Positions 1-7,478 of a DNA stretch of 46,058 nucleotides are shown one piece after another. The stretch is from the NCBI RefSeq assembly GCF_009725985.1, contig NZ_RCNR01000037.1, positions 1-46,058 on the forward strand. The letters are read 5' to 3'. The notes under the pieces are model-generated. The model saw nothing but the letters and a program-made list of their open reading frames with translations, was not told the origin of the DNA and did no database searches. Position 1 is the stretch's first letter. The number at the start of each line of letters is the position of its first letter. A program made the position numbers and the translations under genes. Origin of the DNA: Zobellia amurskyensis (GTDB lineage: Bacteria > Bacteroidota > Bacteroidia > Flavobacteriales > Flavobacteriaceae).

Positions 1-1464
1 TTTTAAAGCAGATGGACTAAACGCTCCATCAAATATTGCAGAAAATGCAGGTCCAATATTCTGTATGTTCATGATAATGACCGCCAATGCAGCAACTATA
101 TAAATAGATGCCATTATAGGCACTACCCTACCTGTTACTTGAGCTATACTATTAATTCCTCCAATAATAACAACACCAACAAGGATTGCGGTAACCACAC
201 CAAACCAAAAGCCGTGACCTACCAAAGCAGGAAACTGACCTGCCAATTGCTCAAAAGACTGGTTTGCCTGAAACATATTTCCACCACCAAAAGATGCACC
301 GATAGCAAGAACGGCAAAAAACCCTGCCAATATCTTACCAAAACCTTTCATGTTACGCTTCTCCAGTCCATATCTCAAATAATTCATTGGACCACCAAAC
401 ACTCTTCCATCAGGTAATATATCTCTATATTTTACCCCTAACGTACATTCAACAAACTTAGAGGACATACCTAGCAAGCCACATACAATCATCCAAAATG
501 TTGCACCTGCACCTCCTAAGGAAACCGCTACAGCCACACCAGCAATATTACCAAGCCCCACGGTACCTGAAACCGCCGTGGCCAAAGCTTGAAAATGCGT
601 TACCTGACCAGGAGCATCCGGATCATCATACTTTCCTTTTGCCAAATCAATAGAGTGTTTAAAACCTCTAATATTAATAAAGCCCATTCTAATGGTAAAA
701 AAAGTTGCCCCAAGTACCAACCAAATTACAATGAAGGGAATAGGGTTAGAAATTGGATCACCATTTGGGTGTACCATTGCGAAAGGCTCATCATACTTGA
801 TTTCTGCTAAATAATGCGCTCCCTGTTCAATAACATGCTTTGCATTTTCAGAATTGTAAATAACCTTACCCTCTTCTACCAAATACTTTAATTCACCCGC
901 TGCGGTTGCAGTAACGGTTACATCCTGTTCATCATCACTTGACACTAAAGCTATAGCTTCTCCTTTTTTAACTTTAGCTCCTTCAGCCTTTAGCCACTTT
1001 TTGAGAATAAATTTATTTTGAATATTGTTTGTCCACCCGGGGGTGCCTACCAACTTAACATCCGCATAGACTACCGGATCATAAATACCGATAGCAGCAA
1101 AGGGGTCCCAAAAAAGAACAGAACCTAATGCACTTACCGCAGGAGTCATTGTACCATTAAAAACTTCAGCTATTGCATTTGTCTCTACTTCAAATTCTTT
1201 TGTAACGGAAGCGCCGGCAGCATCTGTAACCACAACCTTATAAGGAACACCTTCTACTAAACCGCTAGCTCTTGTAGAGGACAATGCCGTAGATTGGTTG
1301 CTCCACTTATAAAGATAAGGAGGTGTTCCTCCTGTTGCATTTACCTCAATAACACCATCGTTTATCTGTGGTGATGGATTGTAAACTTTTCCTTGTACAA
1401 CGAGTTCTTGAGAAAAGGCTACTACACCAAGTAGTAGGAAAAACAATAAGGTAAATTTCTTCAT
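1..1464 (-). CDS. Sodium:amino acid (alanine-type) symporter, AGCS family, with secreted N-terminal extension; 3' end outside window
   Basis: 488 residues are visible, from an ATG at 1464; the gene runs off the left edge. From about residue 240 it is a clear AGCS-family carrier (Na+-coupled uptake of alanine or glycine in the inner membrane), with segments such as [19 protein letters not shown] and [13 protein letters not shown]. The N-terminus is unusual. Residues 1-19 form a signal peptide ending VAFSQ. Residues 30-93 look like one SprB-type repeat ([12 protein letters not shown], then [13 protein letters not shown]). Residues 135-215 resemble a biotinyl/lipoyl domain ([20 protein letters not shown], then [17 protein letters not shown]), but the modified lysine of the ETDKA turn is replaced (SSDDEQ). 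Ordinary AGCS carriers lack this ~230-residue part, which should lie in the periplasm. The carrier assignment is firm; the domain calls for the extension come from motif reading and are less sure. No strict promoter box was found in 1465-1574. Confidence 0.9.
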   Translation of the reverse strand, partial: MKKFTLLFFLLLGVVAFSQELVVQGKVYNPSPQINDGVIEVNATGGTPPYLYKWSNQSTALSSTRASGLVEGVPYKVVVTDAAGASVTKEFEVETNAIAEVFNGTMTPAVSALGSVLFWDPFAAIGIYDPVVYADVKLVGTPGWTNNIQNKFILKKWLKAEGAKVKKGEAIALVSSDDEQDVTVTATAAGELKYLVEEGKVIYNSENAKHVIEQGAHYLAEIKYDEPFAMVHPNGDPISNPIPFIVIWLVLGATFFTIRMGFINIRGFKHSIDLAKGKYDDPDAPGQVTHFQALATAVSGTVGLGNIAGVAVAVSLGGAGATFWMIVCGLLGMSSKFVECTLGVKYRDILPDGRVFGGPMNYLRYGLEKRNMKGFGKILAGFFAVLAIGASFGGGNMFQANQSFEQLAGQFPALVGHGFWFGVVTAILVGVVIIGGINSIAQVTGRVVPIMASIYIVAALAVIIMNIQNIGPAFSAIFDGAFSPSALK

Positions 1465-1574
1465 ATTAATTTTTGTGGGTTCAATACTGTATCAATGGTT
1501 TTAACACAATTGCGGCAATATCATAAAAAATAGTAACACAATCAAATAATAATGTTCAATTAACGCAGATTACA

Positions 1575-2588
1575 CTAACCAATCTGGAACATTTCATTTA
1601 GTTTTCGTATTTGCTCTGGCCTACCTAAAACAATCACCTTGCTCTTTGGCTGTAACTGTAAATCTGCTTCCGGGTTAATGATATAGTTTCCATTAGGCTC
1701 TATGTAACCTATTATAGTACAGCCCGTTCGTTTTCTAAGATCCAAATCCCGTAAGGAATTGCATTCAACTTGCCCTTTAAAATCTTCAATGGCAACTTCT
1801 TCCAAATTGGTAGTATGCTCACCTTCTACACCTAATTTATCCATAAAGGTAATTAAGTCGGGCATTACGATCAATGAAGCCATGTGGTCTCCACCAATTT
1901 TATCCGGCATAATTACCTTATCCGCACCGGCCAAAAGCAATTTCTTTTGAGAGGTTACCAAAGATGCGCGAGTAACAATAAAAAGGTCTTTGTTTAATTG
2001 TCTTGCAGAAAGCACTACAAAAAGGTTGGCTGCATCATCCGGGAGGGCCGTTATTAAATAACGAGCACGATCAATACCGGCAATCTGCAGAATCTCGTCC
2101 TCATTAGCGTCCCCTTCAATAAACAACAAGTCCTCATCATATTTTTCAATAACCTCCCTGTCCCTTTCAATAACAACAAATGGCTTATTATATGCTGTTA
2201 AACGCTCAACGGCCTGCATTCCGTTTCTACCAAAACCACATACAATAACATGGTCCGAAAGGCTGTCTATCTTATTTTTCACTTTTCTTTTTTTTAATTC
2301 TTGTAGTGAATTTCTACTTAAAATATATTCCGTAATAACCGAGATTGCAAATGCAAAAATGAAAATACTGAGTATTATTAGCACTACGGTAAACAATTTC
2401 TCTTGCGTATCCATTGGACCAACCTCAGAAAAACCTACCGTGGTAACCGTTATAATAGTCATGTAAAGCGCATCTACCCAAGTAAGGTCCGATAGAAAAC
2501 GATAGCCCAAAACACCAATTACCAGCACACTGGACATTAACGTCAGTGCTATATTCATTCTAGACTGGAAGAATTGTGTCAGTTTCAT
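1575..2588 (-). CDS. Two-helix potassium channel with cytoplasmic RCK (TrkA-N/TrkA-C) domains
   Basis: The 337-residue protein has the MthK-like layout. Two membrane helices (about 14-30 and 62-88) flank a pore loop with the filter TTVGFS at 49-54. An RCK/TrkA-N Rossmann domain follows (VIVCGFGRNG, glycines at 118-123, acidic ERDRE at the end of the second strand), then a TrkA-C domain at about 250-337. It should conduct monovalent cations, probably K+, gated by a nucleotide or ion bound to the RCK ring. The filter has Phe-Ser where canonical channels have Tyr-Gly (TVGYG). Its ATG overlaps the stop of the upstream PspC-like gene (ATGA), so the two are translationally coupled. Family assignment is firm; ion selectivity is inferred. 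Confidence 0.9.
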   Translation of the reverse strand: MKLTQFFQSRMNIALTLMSSVLVIGVLGYRFLSDLTWVDALYMTIITVTTVGFSEVGPMDTQEKLFTVVLIILSIFIFAFAISVITEYILSRNSLQELKKRKVKNKIDSLSDHVIVCGFGRNGMQAVERLTAYNKPFVVIERDREVIEKYDEDLLFIEGDANEDEILQIAGIDRARYLITALPDDAANLFVVLSARQLNKDLFIVTRASLVTSQKKLLLAGADKVIMPDKIGGDHMASLIVMPDLITFMDKLGVEGEHTTNLEEVAIEDFKGQVECNSLRDLDLRKRTGCTIIGYIEPNGNYIINPEADLQLQPKSKVIVLGRPEQIRKLNEMFQIG

Positions 2589-2812
2589 AAATCAAAAACG
2601 GAAGTACGCTTGGTATAGACTAGATCTTTGATGCGCAACCAAAACGCTAGAAACAAATATAGCGCAAAACCAAAGCCCAAGGTTACGAACGTAAGGTAAA
2701 TAAATGACGTACGAACCACCCTAGCGCGTATTCCTAACCTTTCGGCTATTCTACGACATACCTCAAAACCCCGTTTCTGAAAATAATAAAGTAGTTTATA
2801 GAAGATATTCAT
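2585..2812 (-). CDS. Small PspC-domain-like membrane protein
   Basis: This 75-residue protein has a basic, amphipathic N-terminal half (FEVCRRIAERLGIRARVVR) followed by one hydrophobic helix (about 37-60, TSFIYLTFVTLGFGFALYLF) and a short cytoplasmic tail. The pattern GIRARVVRTSFIYLTF matches the core of PspC domains, in which a short helical segment precedes a membrane helix. Proteins of this size in Flavobacteriaceae are usually labelled PspC family. The stop codon overlaps the start of the K+ channel gene by 4 bases, so a role tied to that channel or to membrane stress is plausible but only inferred. Confidence 0.65.
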   Translation of the reverse strand: MNIFYKLLYYFQKRGFEVCRRIAERLGIRARVVRTSFIYLTFVTLGFGFALYLFLAFWLRIKDLVYTKRTSVFDL

Positions 2813-2885
2813 ATTGATGTTTGAAACTAATAGTAGGGCCGATTAAAGCATTTTTTCAAAACCTTCAATGTCAAATTTAACCATT

Positions 2886-4160
2886 TCAACGTAATAAATT
2901 AGTACCTACCGCACATTGTAGACATTTGTTTTGTGTACAGTATGTATTGTACAATTGCAACATAGCCTGACTTTCTTGCGCGTTTATTGCCTTAAGACCA
3001 TGTGTATTAAAATTACGGACTACTGTATTTTCTTCCTTTTTAATTTTTGAAATAATATTGATTATACCCTCATTAACCTCTTTACCTTGATATTTAGCAT
3101 AGCAAAATTGAAGCGGTAGAATGGCGTTTACCACCAACAAATCAATAAACTTTGAAGTAAGTTTTTTTGTATTCTTTTTTGACTCCTTACCGAATGTATA
3201 GTGGTCATTCCAATACGGACTAGCAGAAACTTTAAACAACGTGTGCATTTCTTCTAAACTTGTTGCCGAAACTACTTTTTGAAATAATGATGAATGTGTA
3301 GCGTATAAATTAGCCAATTGCGATAAGCGGATAGTAGGGAAATTAGGTGGCCTGAGCTTAAAGAATTGCGGTTTCAGAACCGATTCATCACTTAAATTAT
3401 ATTTCTTCTTTTGATATGCGTATTCTTTTTTAAGTTGAATATAGTGTTCGTCTAAAATTTCATCATCCTCTAATAAATGCGTCATTCCAAACAGCAAGCT
3501 CTCCATCTGAAATAAACTTTCTTGTTGTTTTCTAAAAACAGAAAACTCAAGAGCAGAGCCTAAGCTTAAAAAAGAAGCCCCATTTATCTTAAGTCCAAAA
3601 GTTTTTAAAAGCAACTTGAACAGAACTTGTTCCCAGTCGTTATTAGATTTTTTAAGCAAGTCAAACACAAATTCTGCCTTGACCTCCAGTCGCTCAAAAT
3701 AAAGTCGCTCTAGCCAGTTTTTCAATAAAAAATCATCCACATCCCGAATATCTTTTTCGCAGTTAACAAACCGTGTTTCATTTTTATCGAACAACTTTTG
3801 GTAGGATTGCAACAGCTTTAAAGGAATGTATTTACGAAGTTCCAAGGTAGGTATGCGGCTATTATCATTTCTAAAAACCTCATTATCATCTTCCCAGACC
3901 ACATGTAGAATAACATTATTATAGTTATCATCTACCTCATGATGATGCGCGTACCAGTCAGAAGATTTTAAATGCATCTCTACATTACCAGCCCAAACTT
4001 GTCCATTTATATTTACTTTGGCATTAAAAAAATCAGGACCTGCCAACAGGTTATGCGTACCAAAATCTAAAAGAGACAAGCTTTCTCCTTGAGTCGTCAC
4101 CAAATCTGTAAGCTGTAATTTTTTATATTTCCATATAAAATGTAGAAGGTCTTCACGCAT
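2886..4160 (-). CDS. DUF2851 family protein
   Basis: I take the ATG at 4160 (MREDLLHFIWKYKKLQ), the usual N-terminus of this family, over an in-frame GTG at 4187; this gives 424 residues. The conserved N-terminal block contains LLDFGTHNLLAGPDFFNAKV and GNVEMHLKSSDW, followed by HHHEVDDNYNNVILHVVWE. The acidic and His residues D43, E61, H63 and K65 are spaced in a way that recalls PD-(D/E)xK nucleases. The C-terminus carries three Cys (YCTQNKCLQCAVG). The family is Bacteroidota-centred and has no established function. It is 73 bases upstream of the PspC/K+ channel pair and may be co-transcribed with it. No signal peptide or membrane helix is seen, so the protein is probably cytoplasmic. Confidence 0.85.
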   Translation of the reverse strand: MREDLLHFIWKYKKLQLTDLVTTQGESLSLLDFGTHNLLAGPDFFNAKVNINGQVWAGNVEMHLKSSDWYAHHHEVDDNYNNVILHVVWEDDNEVFRNDNSRIPTLELRKYIPLKLLQSYQKLFDKNETRFVNCEKDIRDVDDFLLKNWLERLYFERLEVKAEFVFDLLKKSNNDWEQVLFKLLLKTFGLKINGASFLSLGSALEFSVFRKQQESLFQMESLLFGMTHLLEDDEILDEHYIQLKKEYAYQKKKYNLSDESVLKPQFFKLRPPNFPTIRLSQLANLYATHSSLFQKVVSATSLEEMHTLFKVSASPYWNDHYTFGKESKKNTKKLTSKFIDLLVVNAILPLQFCYAKYQGKEVNEGIINIISKIKKEENTVVRNFNTHGLKAINAQESQAMLQLYNTYCTQNKCLQCAVGTNLLR

Positions 4161-4305
4161 GACGAACAGTTTATCTTTCCTACGCACAATTTAGAGACAA
4201 AAATTGTAATAACTAAATTAGAGAAAATAACAAGTCCCCAAAAGACACCTTTAACAGGCACCTATTGAGGACTCTATTTTCTTTGGTTTTATAAAGTAAA
4301 ATTAA

Positions 4306-4617
4306 TTACTCCCCTTCTATTGCCCCATCCCAATTCATGAAACCACCTTCCAGGTTATAGGCATTTTCAATACCTACACTGTTCATAATTGCACAGGCCT
4401 GACCGCTACGGTTACCACTACGGCAATACACGTAATAATTCTTACTCTTATCAAGCTTTTCTATTTCGTTCAAGAAATCCTGCCCCAGGTAAAAATCTAT
4501 ATTAGTAGAATTCGGAATGTAACCTTCTTCTATTTCTTGTGGAGTTCTAACATCTAGGATAAGCGCATTGTCATCTTTTGCCAATTGCTCTTCCCACTCT
4601 TCTTGTGATAAATTCAT
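4306..4617 (-). CDS. Rhodanese-like domain protein
   Basis: The 103-residue protein starts at the ATG at 4617 (MNLSQEEWEEQL) and is a single rhodanese domain: LILDVRTPQEIEEGYIP near the N-terminus, and the active-site loop CRSGNRSG with the catalytic Cys. Such single-domain proteins transfer sulfane sulfur from a persulfidated Cys; the real acceptor is unknown. A longer reading from a TTG at 4650 adds 11 residues without family similarity. It is transcribed away from marR, and a TAATTTTG promoter box lies about 40 bases upstream. Confidence 0.88.
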   Translation of the reverse strand: MNLSQEEWEEQLAKDDNALILDVRTPQEIEEGYIPNSTNIDFYLGQDFLNEIEKLDKSKNYYVYCRSGNRSGQACAIMNSVGIENAYNLEGGFMNWDGAIEGE

Positions 4618-4658
4618 AACGTTATTTTTTATCGCTAGCGCGGATATCAATTAAAATT

Positions 4659-4666
4659 CAAAATTA
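4659..4666 (-). promoter_or_regulatory. -7 promoter box of the rhodanese gene
   Basis: TAATTTTG on the minus strand fits the Bacteroidota -7 consensus TAnnTTTG and would give a 5' UTR of about 38 bases. No TTTG is seen 19-21 bases upstream, so only half of the promoter is supported. Confidence 0.45.
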
Positions 4667-4747
4667 CGGATTTTGACGCAAAAGCTTTTCCTAAATATTT
4701 AACAAAAATTTACCGCTCCAAAATAACTCAGCATTAAACATTACCTA

Positions 4748-4755
4748 TACATTTG
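4748..4755 (+). promoter_or_regulatory. -7 promoter box of marR-yceI
   Basis: TACATTTG matches TAnnTTTG exactly, 22 bases before the marR ATG. Its last three bases are also the first three bases of the palindrome that I read as the MarR operator. No good -33 TTTG is present, as might be expected of a regulated promoter. Confidence 0.6.
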
Positions 4756-4773
4756 TATATACAACAGTTGTAT
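4753..4773. promoter_or_regulatory. Overlapping palindromes, probable MarR auto-operator
   Basis: Two perfect inverted repeats overlap here: TTGTATATACAA (4753-4764) and ATACAAC-A-GTTGTAT (4759-4773). They cover the end of the -7 box, the expected transcription start and the bases just before the marR ATG. That is where a dimeric winged-helix repressor would block its own transcription. Confidence 0.6.
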
Positions 4774-4777
4774 TGAC

Positions 4778-5227
4778 ATGAATGTTGAAGATATTATTAA
4801 GACCGAAAAAGAAATTCCTCTAAAAAGCCGAACGCTGATTCACTTTTTATTGGTAAACAATACAATTACGGAAGCTTTAAGTACTGCTTTAAAACCTTAC
4901 GGTGTGTCATTACAACAATTTAACGTACTACGCATTTTAAGGGGGCAGAATGAAAAACCGGCAAGCTTGGCTACACTTAACGAGCGCATGGTAACAAAGA
5001 TGAGTAACACAACTCGTTTGGTAGACAAACTATTGTTAAAAGGATATGTAGAAAGAAAGGTTTGCCCTTCGAACCGTAGAAAGGTTGAAATACGTATAAC
5101 AAAAGAGGGACTTCTCATTTTGGAAAAAATGGATATCTCAATGTCCGAAGCCGAAGATGATGTGCTTCAAAACCTGTCGGATCAAGAAATGGAACAACTG
5201 AACATATTGTTCAACAAATTTGAATAG
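4778..5227 (+). CDS. MarR family transcriptional regulator
   Basis: At 149 residues it has the usual MarR length and fold: a dimerisation helix, the winged helix-turn-helix (QQFNVLRILRGQ, then SLATLNERMVTKMSNTTRLV with the recognition helix at about 75-90), and a wing with KGYVERKVCPSNRRKVEIR. Such proteins bind palindromic operators as dimers and are released by small phenolic ligands or by oxidation. One Cys (CPSNRRK) lies in the wing; whether it senses oxidation is unknown. It precedes yceI by 34 bases in the same operon, and its own leader carries a palindromic operator, so autoregulation of marR-yceI is likely. Confidence 0.92.
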   Translation: MNVEDIIKTEKEIPLKSRTLIHFLLVNNTITEALSTALKPYGVSLQQFNVLRILRGQNEKPASLATLNERMVTKMSNTTRLVDKLLLKGYVERKVCPSNRRKVEIRITKEGLLILEKMDISMSEAEDDVLQNLSDQEMEQLNILFNKFE

Positions 5228-5261
5228 AAACACTAATATCAATTAATTTTAAACATCAATT

Positions 5262-5837
5262 ATGAAAAAAGGAGTATTTAGTTTGGCGCTTGCCATGGTT
5301 TTTGGCGTAGCAACAGCAACTGAACCAGTAGCTGAAGAGAAAAAAGAAGTAAAGACTGAAACAAGTACCATAACTTGGAAAGCTTACAAAGTAACCGGAT
5401 CACATACTGGTACAGTAAATTTAAAATCAGGTAACTTGATTTTTGACGGCGATAAACTTACTGGTGGTGAATTTGAAGTAGATATGACCACTCTTGTAGC
5501 TACTGACCTTGAAGGCGAATCAAAAGGAAAATTAGAAGGACACTTAAAATCCGAAGATTTCTTTTCTACTGAAAAGCACACCGCAGCTACTTTGGTATTC
5601 ACTAATGTAAAAGCTTCTGGTAAAAATGCATACGAAGTAACTGGAGACTTAACCATTAAAGGTGTAACTAAGCCTGTTTCTTTTGACGTGTCCGTTTATG
5701 GCAGCAAAGCAACTGCTTCTGTAAAAGTAGACAGAACTGCTTACGACATTAAATACGGTTCAGGTAATTTCTTTGAAAACTTGGGAGATAAGACTATTTA
5801 TGATGAATTTGACCTTGTGGTAGATTTAGAATTCTAA
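5262..5837 (+). CDS. YceI family periplasmic isoprenoid-binding-type protein
   Basis: The 191-residue protein starts with a short signal peptide (MKKGVFSLALAMVFGVATAT), then an acidic/lysine linker, then a YceI lipocalin-like barrel (TSTITWKAYKVTGSHTGTVN, LEGHLKSEDFFSTEKHTAA, LTIKGVTKPVSFDV, YDIKYGSGNFFENLGDKTI). YceI proteins bind polyprenoid or amphiphilic ligands in the periplasm. The pairing with MarR suggests induction by a membrane-active or oxidising compound. A strong terminator follows. Confidence 0.93.
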   Translation: MKKGVFSLALAMVFGVATATEPVAEEKKEVKTETSTITWKAYKVTGSHTGTVNLKSGNLIFDGDKLTGGEFEVDMTTLVATDLEGESKGKLEGHLKSEDFFSTEKHTAATLVFTNVKASGKNAYEVTGDLTIKGVTKPVSFDVSVYGSKATASVKVDRTAYDIKYGSGNFFENLGDKTIYDEFDLVVDLEF

Positions 5838-5862
5838 ATCACTTTAAGAACTAAAATCCAAG

Positions 5863-5897
5863 CCCTGCATTTAACACGATTGCAGGGTTTTGTTTTT
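5863..5897 (+). terminator. Rho-independent terminator of marR-yceI
   Basis: The stem CCCTGCA (5863-5869) / TGCAGGG (5881-5887) is followed by TTTTGTTTTTTT. It insulates yceI from the trp promoter, which starts 14 bases later. Confidence 0.85.
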
Positions 5898-5910
5898 TTC
5901 AAACAATCGG

Positions 5911-5941
5911 TTTGTGGTTTTAAAAATGATTTCTATATTTG
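5911..5941 (+). promoter_or_regulatory. trp operon promoter (TTTG-N19-TATATTTG)
   Basis: TTTG at 5911-5914 and TATATTTG at 5934-5941 are separated by 19 bases, an exact match to the Bacteroidota housekeeping promoter. Transcription should start around 5945-5947, at or just before the ATG of the leader peptide. Confidence 0.85.
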
Positions 5942-5946
5942 AACCA

Positions 5947-6003
5947 ATGAACAGAAATAACACAAATACTTGGTGGTGGAACAACTCTCGACAGATATCG
6001 TGA
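5947..6003 (+). CDS. trpL: trp operon leader peptide with three consecutive Trp codons
   Basis: The small ORF encodes MNRNNTNTWWWNNSRQIS and ends at TGA 6001-6003. Three TGG codons in a row (5971-5979), in an 18-residue peptide placed between a perfect promoter and an attenuator hairpin, identify it as the Trp-sensing leader. A ribosome stalled at these codons would cover segment 1 of the RNA (5985-5991) and free segment 2. The ATG is only 5 bases after the -7 box, so translation is probably from a leaderless or nearly leaderless mRNA. Confidence 0.9.
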   Translation: MNRNNTNTWWWNNSRQIS

Positions 6004-6049
6004 GCTAAGCATCATTGTAGTAAAACTATATAAAGGCTTGTCTTCACGA
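5985..6049 (+). promoter_or_regulatory. trp attenuator: pause hairpin and antiterminator
   Basis: Segment 1 CTCTCGA (5985-5991) pairs with segment 2 TCGTGAG (5998-6004), with one T-T mismatch and a 6-base loop. Segment 2 extended (TCGTGAG-CT-AAGC, 5998-6010) can instead pair with segment 3 (GCTT-GTC-TTCACGA, 6036-6049) through 7 + 4 base pairs around a small internal loop. The second pairing uses the left arm and loop of the terminator and therefore excludes it. This is the classical ribosome-controlled trp attenuation layout. Confidence 0.8.
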
Positions 6050-6060
6050 CAAGCCTTTTG
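6032..6060 (+). terminator. trp attenuator terminator hairpin
   Basis: A perfect 11-base-pair stem, AAAGGCTTGTC (6032-6042) / GACAAGCCTTT (6048-6058), closes a 5-base loop 20 bases before the trpE ATG. The downstream U tract is short (TTTTGCATTT), so leaky termination is likely. Confidence 0.85.
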
Positions 6061-6078
6061 CATTTGAATACTATCAAC

Positions 6079-7476
6079 ATGAAGTACAAATTAAAATCTT
6101 ATCACAAAAAAATTCTGGCAGATACTATTACCCCGGTTAGCGTCTATCTAAAAATTAGAGATCGTTTCCCAAATAGTATTTTACTGGAGAGTAGCGACTA
6201 CCATGCAACGGACAATAGTTTTTCGTATATCTGCTGCAACCCTATCGCCTCAATAAAAATCGAGAACGAAACTATTATTGAGCGTTTTCCTGACCAGACT
6301 TCCAATGAAACGGAAATCGACGCAGATACAGACGTCGTAAAAGTCCTTCATGATTTTAGCAAAAAGTTTGAAGCTGAAGAGAGCGATTTCAAATTTATAA
6401 ACAACGGTATTTTTGGATACATGGCCTACGATGCCGTTCGTTATTATGAAGATGTCAAAATCAGCAAAAAAGACAATTCCGTTACCATACCGGATATCTA
6501 TTATGCGGTCTATCAGAATATAATTGCCATAGACCATCATAAAAATGAAGCTTATATATTTGCGCATTGCTATAACTCAGAAGAAAACACGGCAGAAATT
6601 GCGCACATTTTAAACGTTCGCACTTTTGCTTCCTATGATTTTTCTTTGGATGGCGGTGCCGTTTCTAATTTAGAAGATGAAGAATATAGAGAGCATGTAA
6701 GATTGGCCAAGAAACACTGCCAACGCGGAGATGTTTTTCAATTGGTATTATCTCGCCGCTTTTCTCAAGGTTTTAAAGGAGATGAATTTAATGTATACCG
6801 AGCGTTACGTTCCGTAAACCCATCACCTTATTTATTTTACTTTGATTACGGCGATTTTAAAATTTTTGGAAGCTCACCGGAAGCTCAGCTTATCGTAAAA
6901 GACGGTAACGCAGAAATTCATCCTATAGCGGGGACATTTAAACGTACCGGTAATGATGAAAAAGACGCCATCCTAGCCAAAGAACTTACAGAAGACGACA
7001 AGGAGAACAGTGAACATGTAATGCTTGTTGACCTAGCCCGTAATGACTTAAGCCGAAACGGAAGCATGGTAGAAGTAACCAACTATAGAGAGGTGCAGTT
7101 CTTTTCCCATGTTATTCATTTGGTATCAAAAGTAATGGGCAAGAAGAAAAAGGATATCCCTACCATGAAAGTGGTGGCAGATACTTTTCCTGCAGGTACT
7201 TTGAGCGGCGCACCAAAACACATGGCCATGCAGCTTATTGAAAAGTATGAAAAGACCAGTCGTGGCTACTACGGTGGAGCTATAGGTTTTATGGATTTTG
7301 ACGGCAATTTTAACCACGCCATTATGATTCGTACTTTCTTAAGTAAAAATCACCAGTTACATTACCAAGCAGGTGCAGGTATTGTTGCTGCATCGGATCC
7401 AGAAGACGAACTTCAAGAAACGTATAACAAATTAGGTGCATTGACCAAGGCTTTGAAAATTGCTGAAACTATATAA
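6079..7476 (+). CDS. trpE: Anthranilate synthase component I
   Basis: The 465-residue protein starts at the ATG at 6079 (MKYKLKSYHKKI); an upstream in-frame TTG lies inside the terminator stem and is not the start. It converts chorismate to anthranilate with ammonia from TrpG. The LLESS motif near residue 35 is the Trp feedback site. The chorismate-binding domain shows EYREHVRLAKKHCQRGDVFQ, IAGTFKRTGND, LVDLARNDLSRNG, DTFPAGTLSGAPK and YYGGAIGF. It is the first structural gene of the operon, controlled by the attenuator in front of it, with trpG 2 bases downstream. Confidence 0.97.
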   Translation: MKYKLKSYHKKILADTITPVSVYLKIRDRFPNSILLESSDYHATDNSFSYICCNPIASIKIENETIIERFPDQTSNETEIDADTDVVKVLHDFSKKFEAEESDFKFINNGIFGYMAYDAVRYYEDVKISKKDNSVTIPDIYYAVYQNIIAIDHHKNEAYIFAHCYNSEENTAEIAHILNVRTFASYDFSLDGGAVSNLEDEEYREHVRLAKKHCQRGDVFQLVLSRRFSQGFKGDEFNVYRALRSVNPSPYLFYFDYGDFKIFGSSPEAQLIVKDGNAEIHPIAGTFKRTGNDEKDAILAKELTEDDKENSEHVMLVDLARNDLSRNGSMVEVTNYREVQFFSHVIHLVSKVMGKKKKDIPTMKVVADTFPAGTLSGAPKHMAMQLIEKYEKTSRGYYGGAIGFMDFDGNFNHAIMIRTFLSKNHQLHYQAGAGIVAASDPEDELQETYNKLGALTKALKIAETI

Positions 7477-7478
7477 CC

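Noticed and set aside
4225-4285. Possible terminator or repeat (AGACACCT / AGGCACCT) after the rhodanese gene.
   Set aside because: The arms are a short direct repeat rather than complementary; the outer AGTCC/GGACT pairing is too weak and distant to call.
6058-6078. A TTG codon that would extend trpE by seven residues.
   Set aside because: It lies in the last bases of the attenuator terminator stem; the ATG at 6079 gives the usual TrpE N-terminus.
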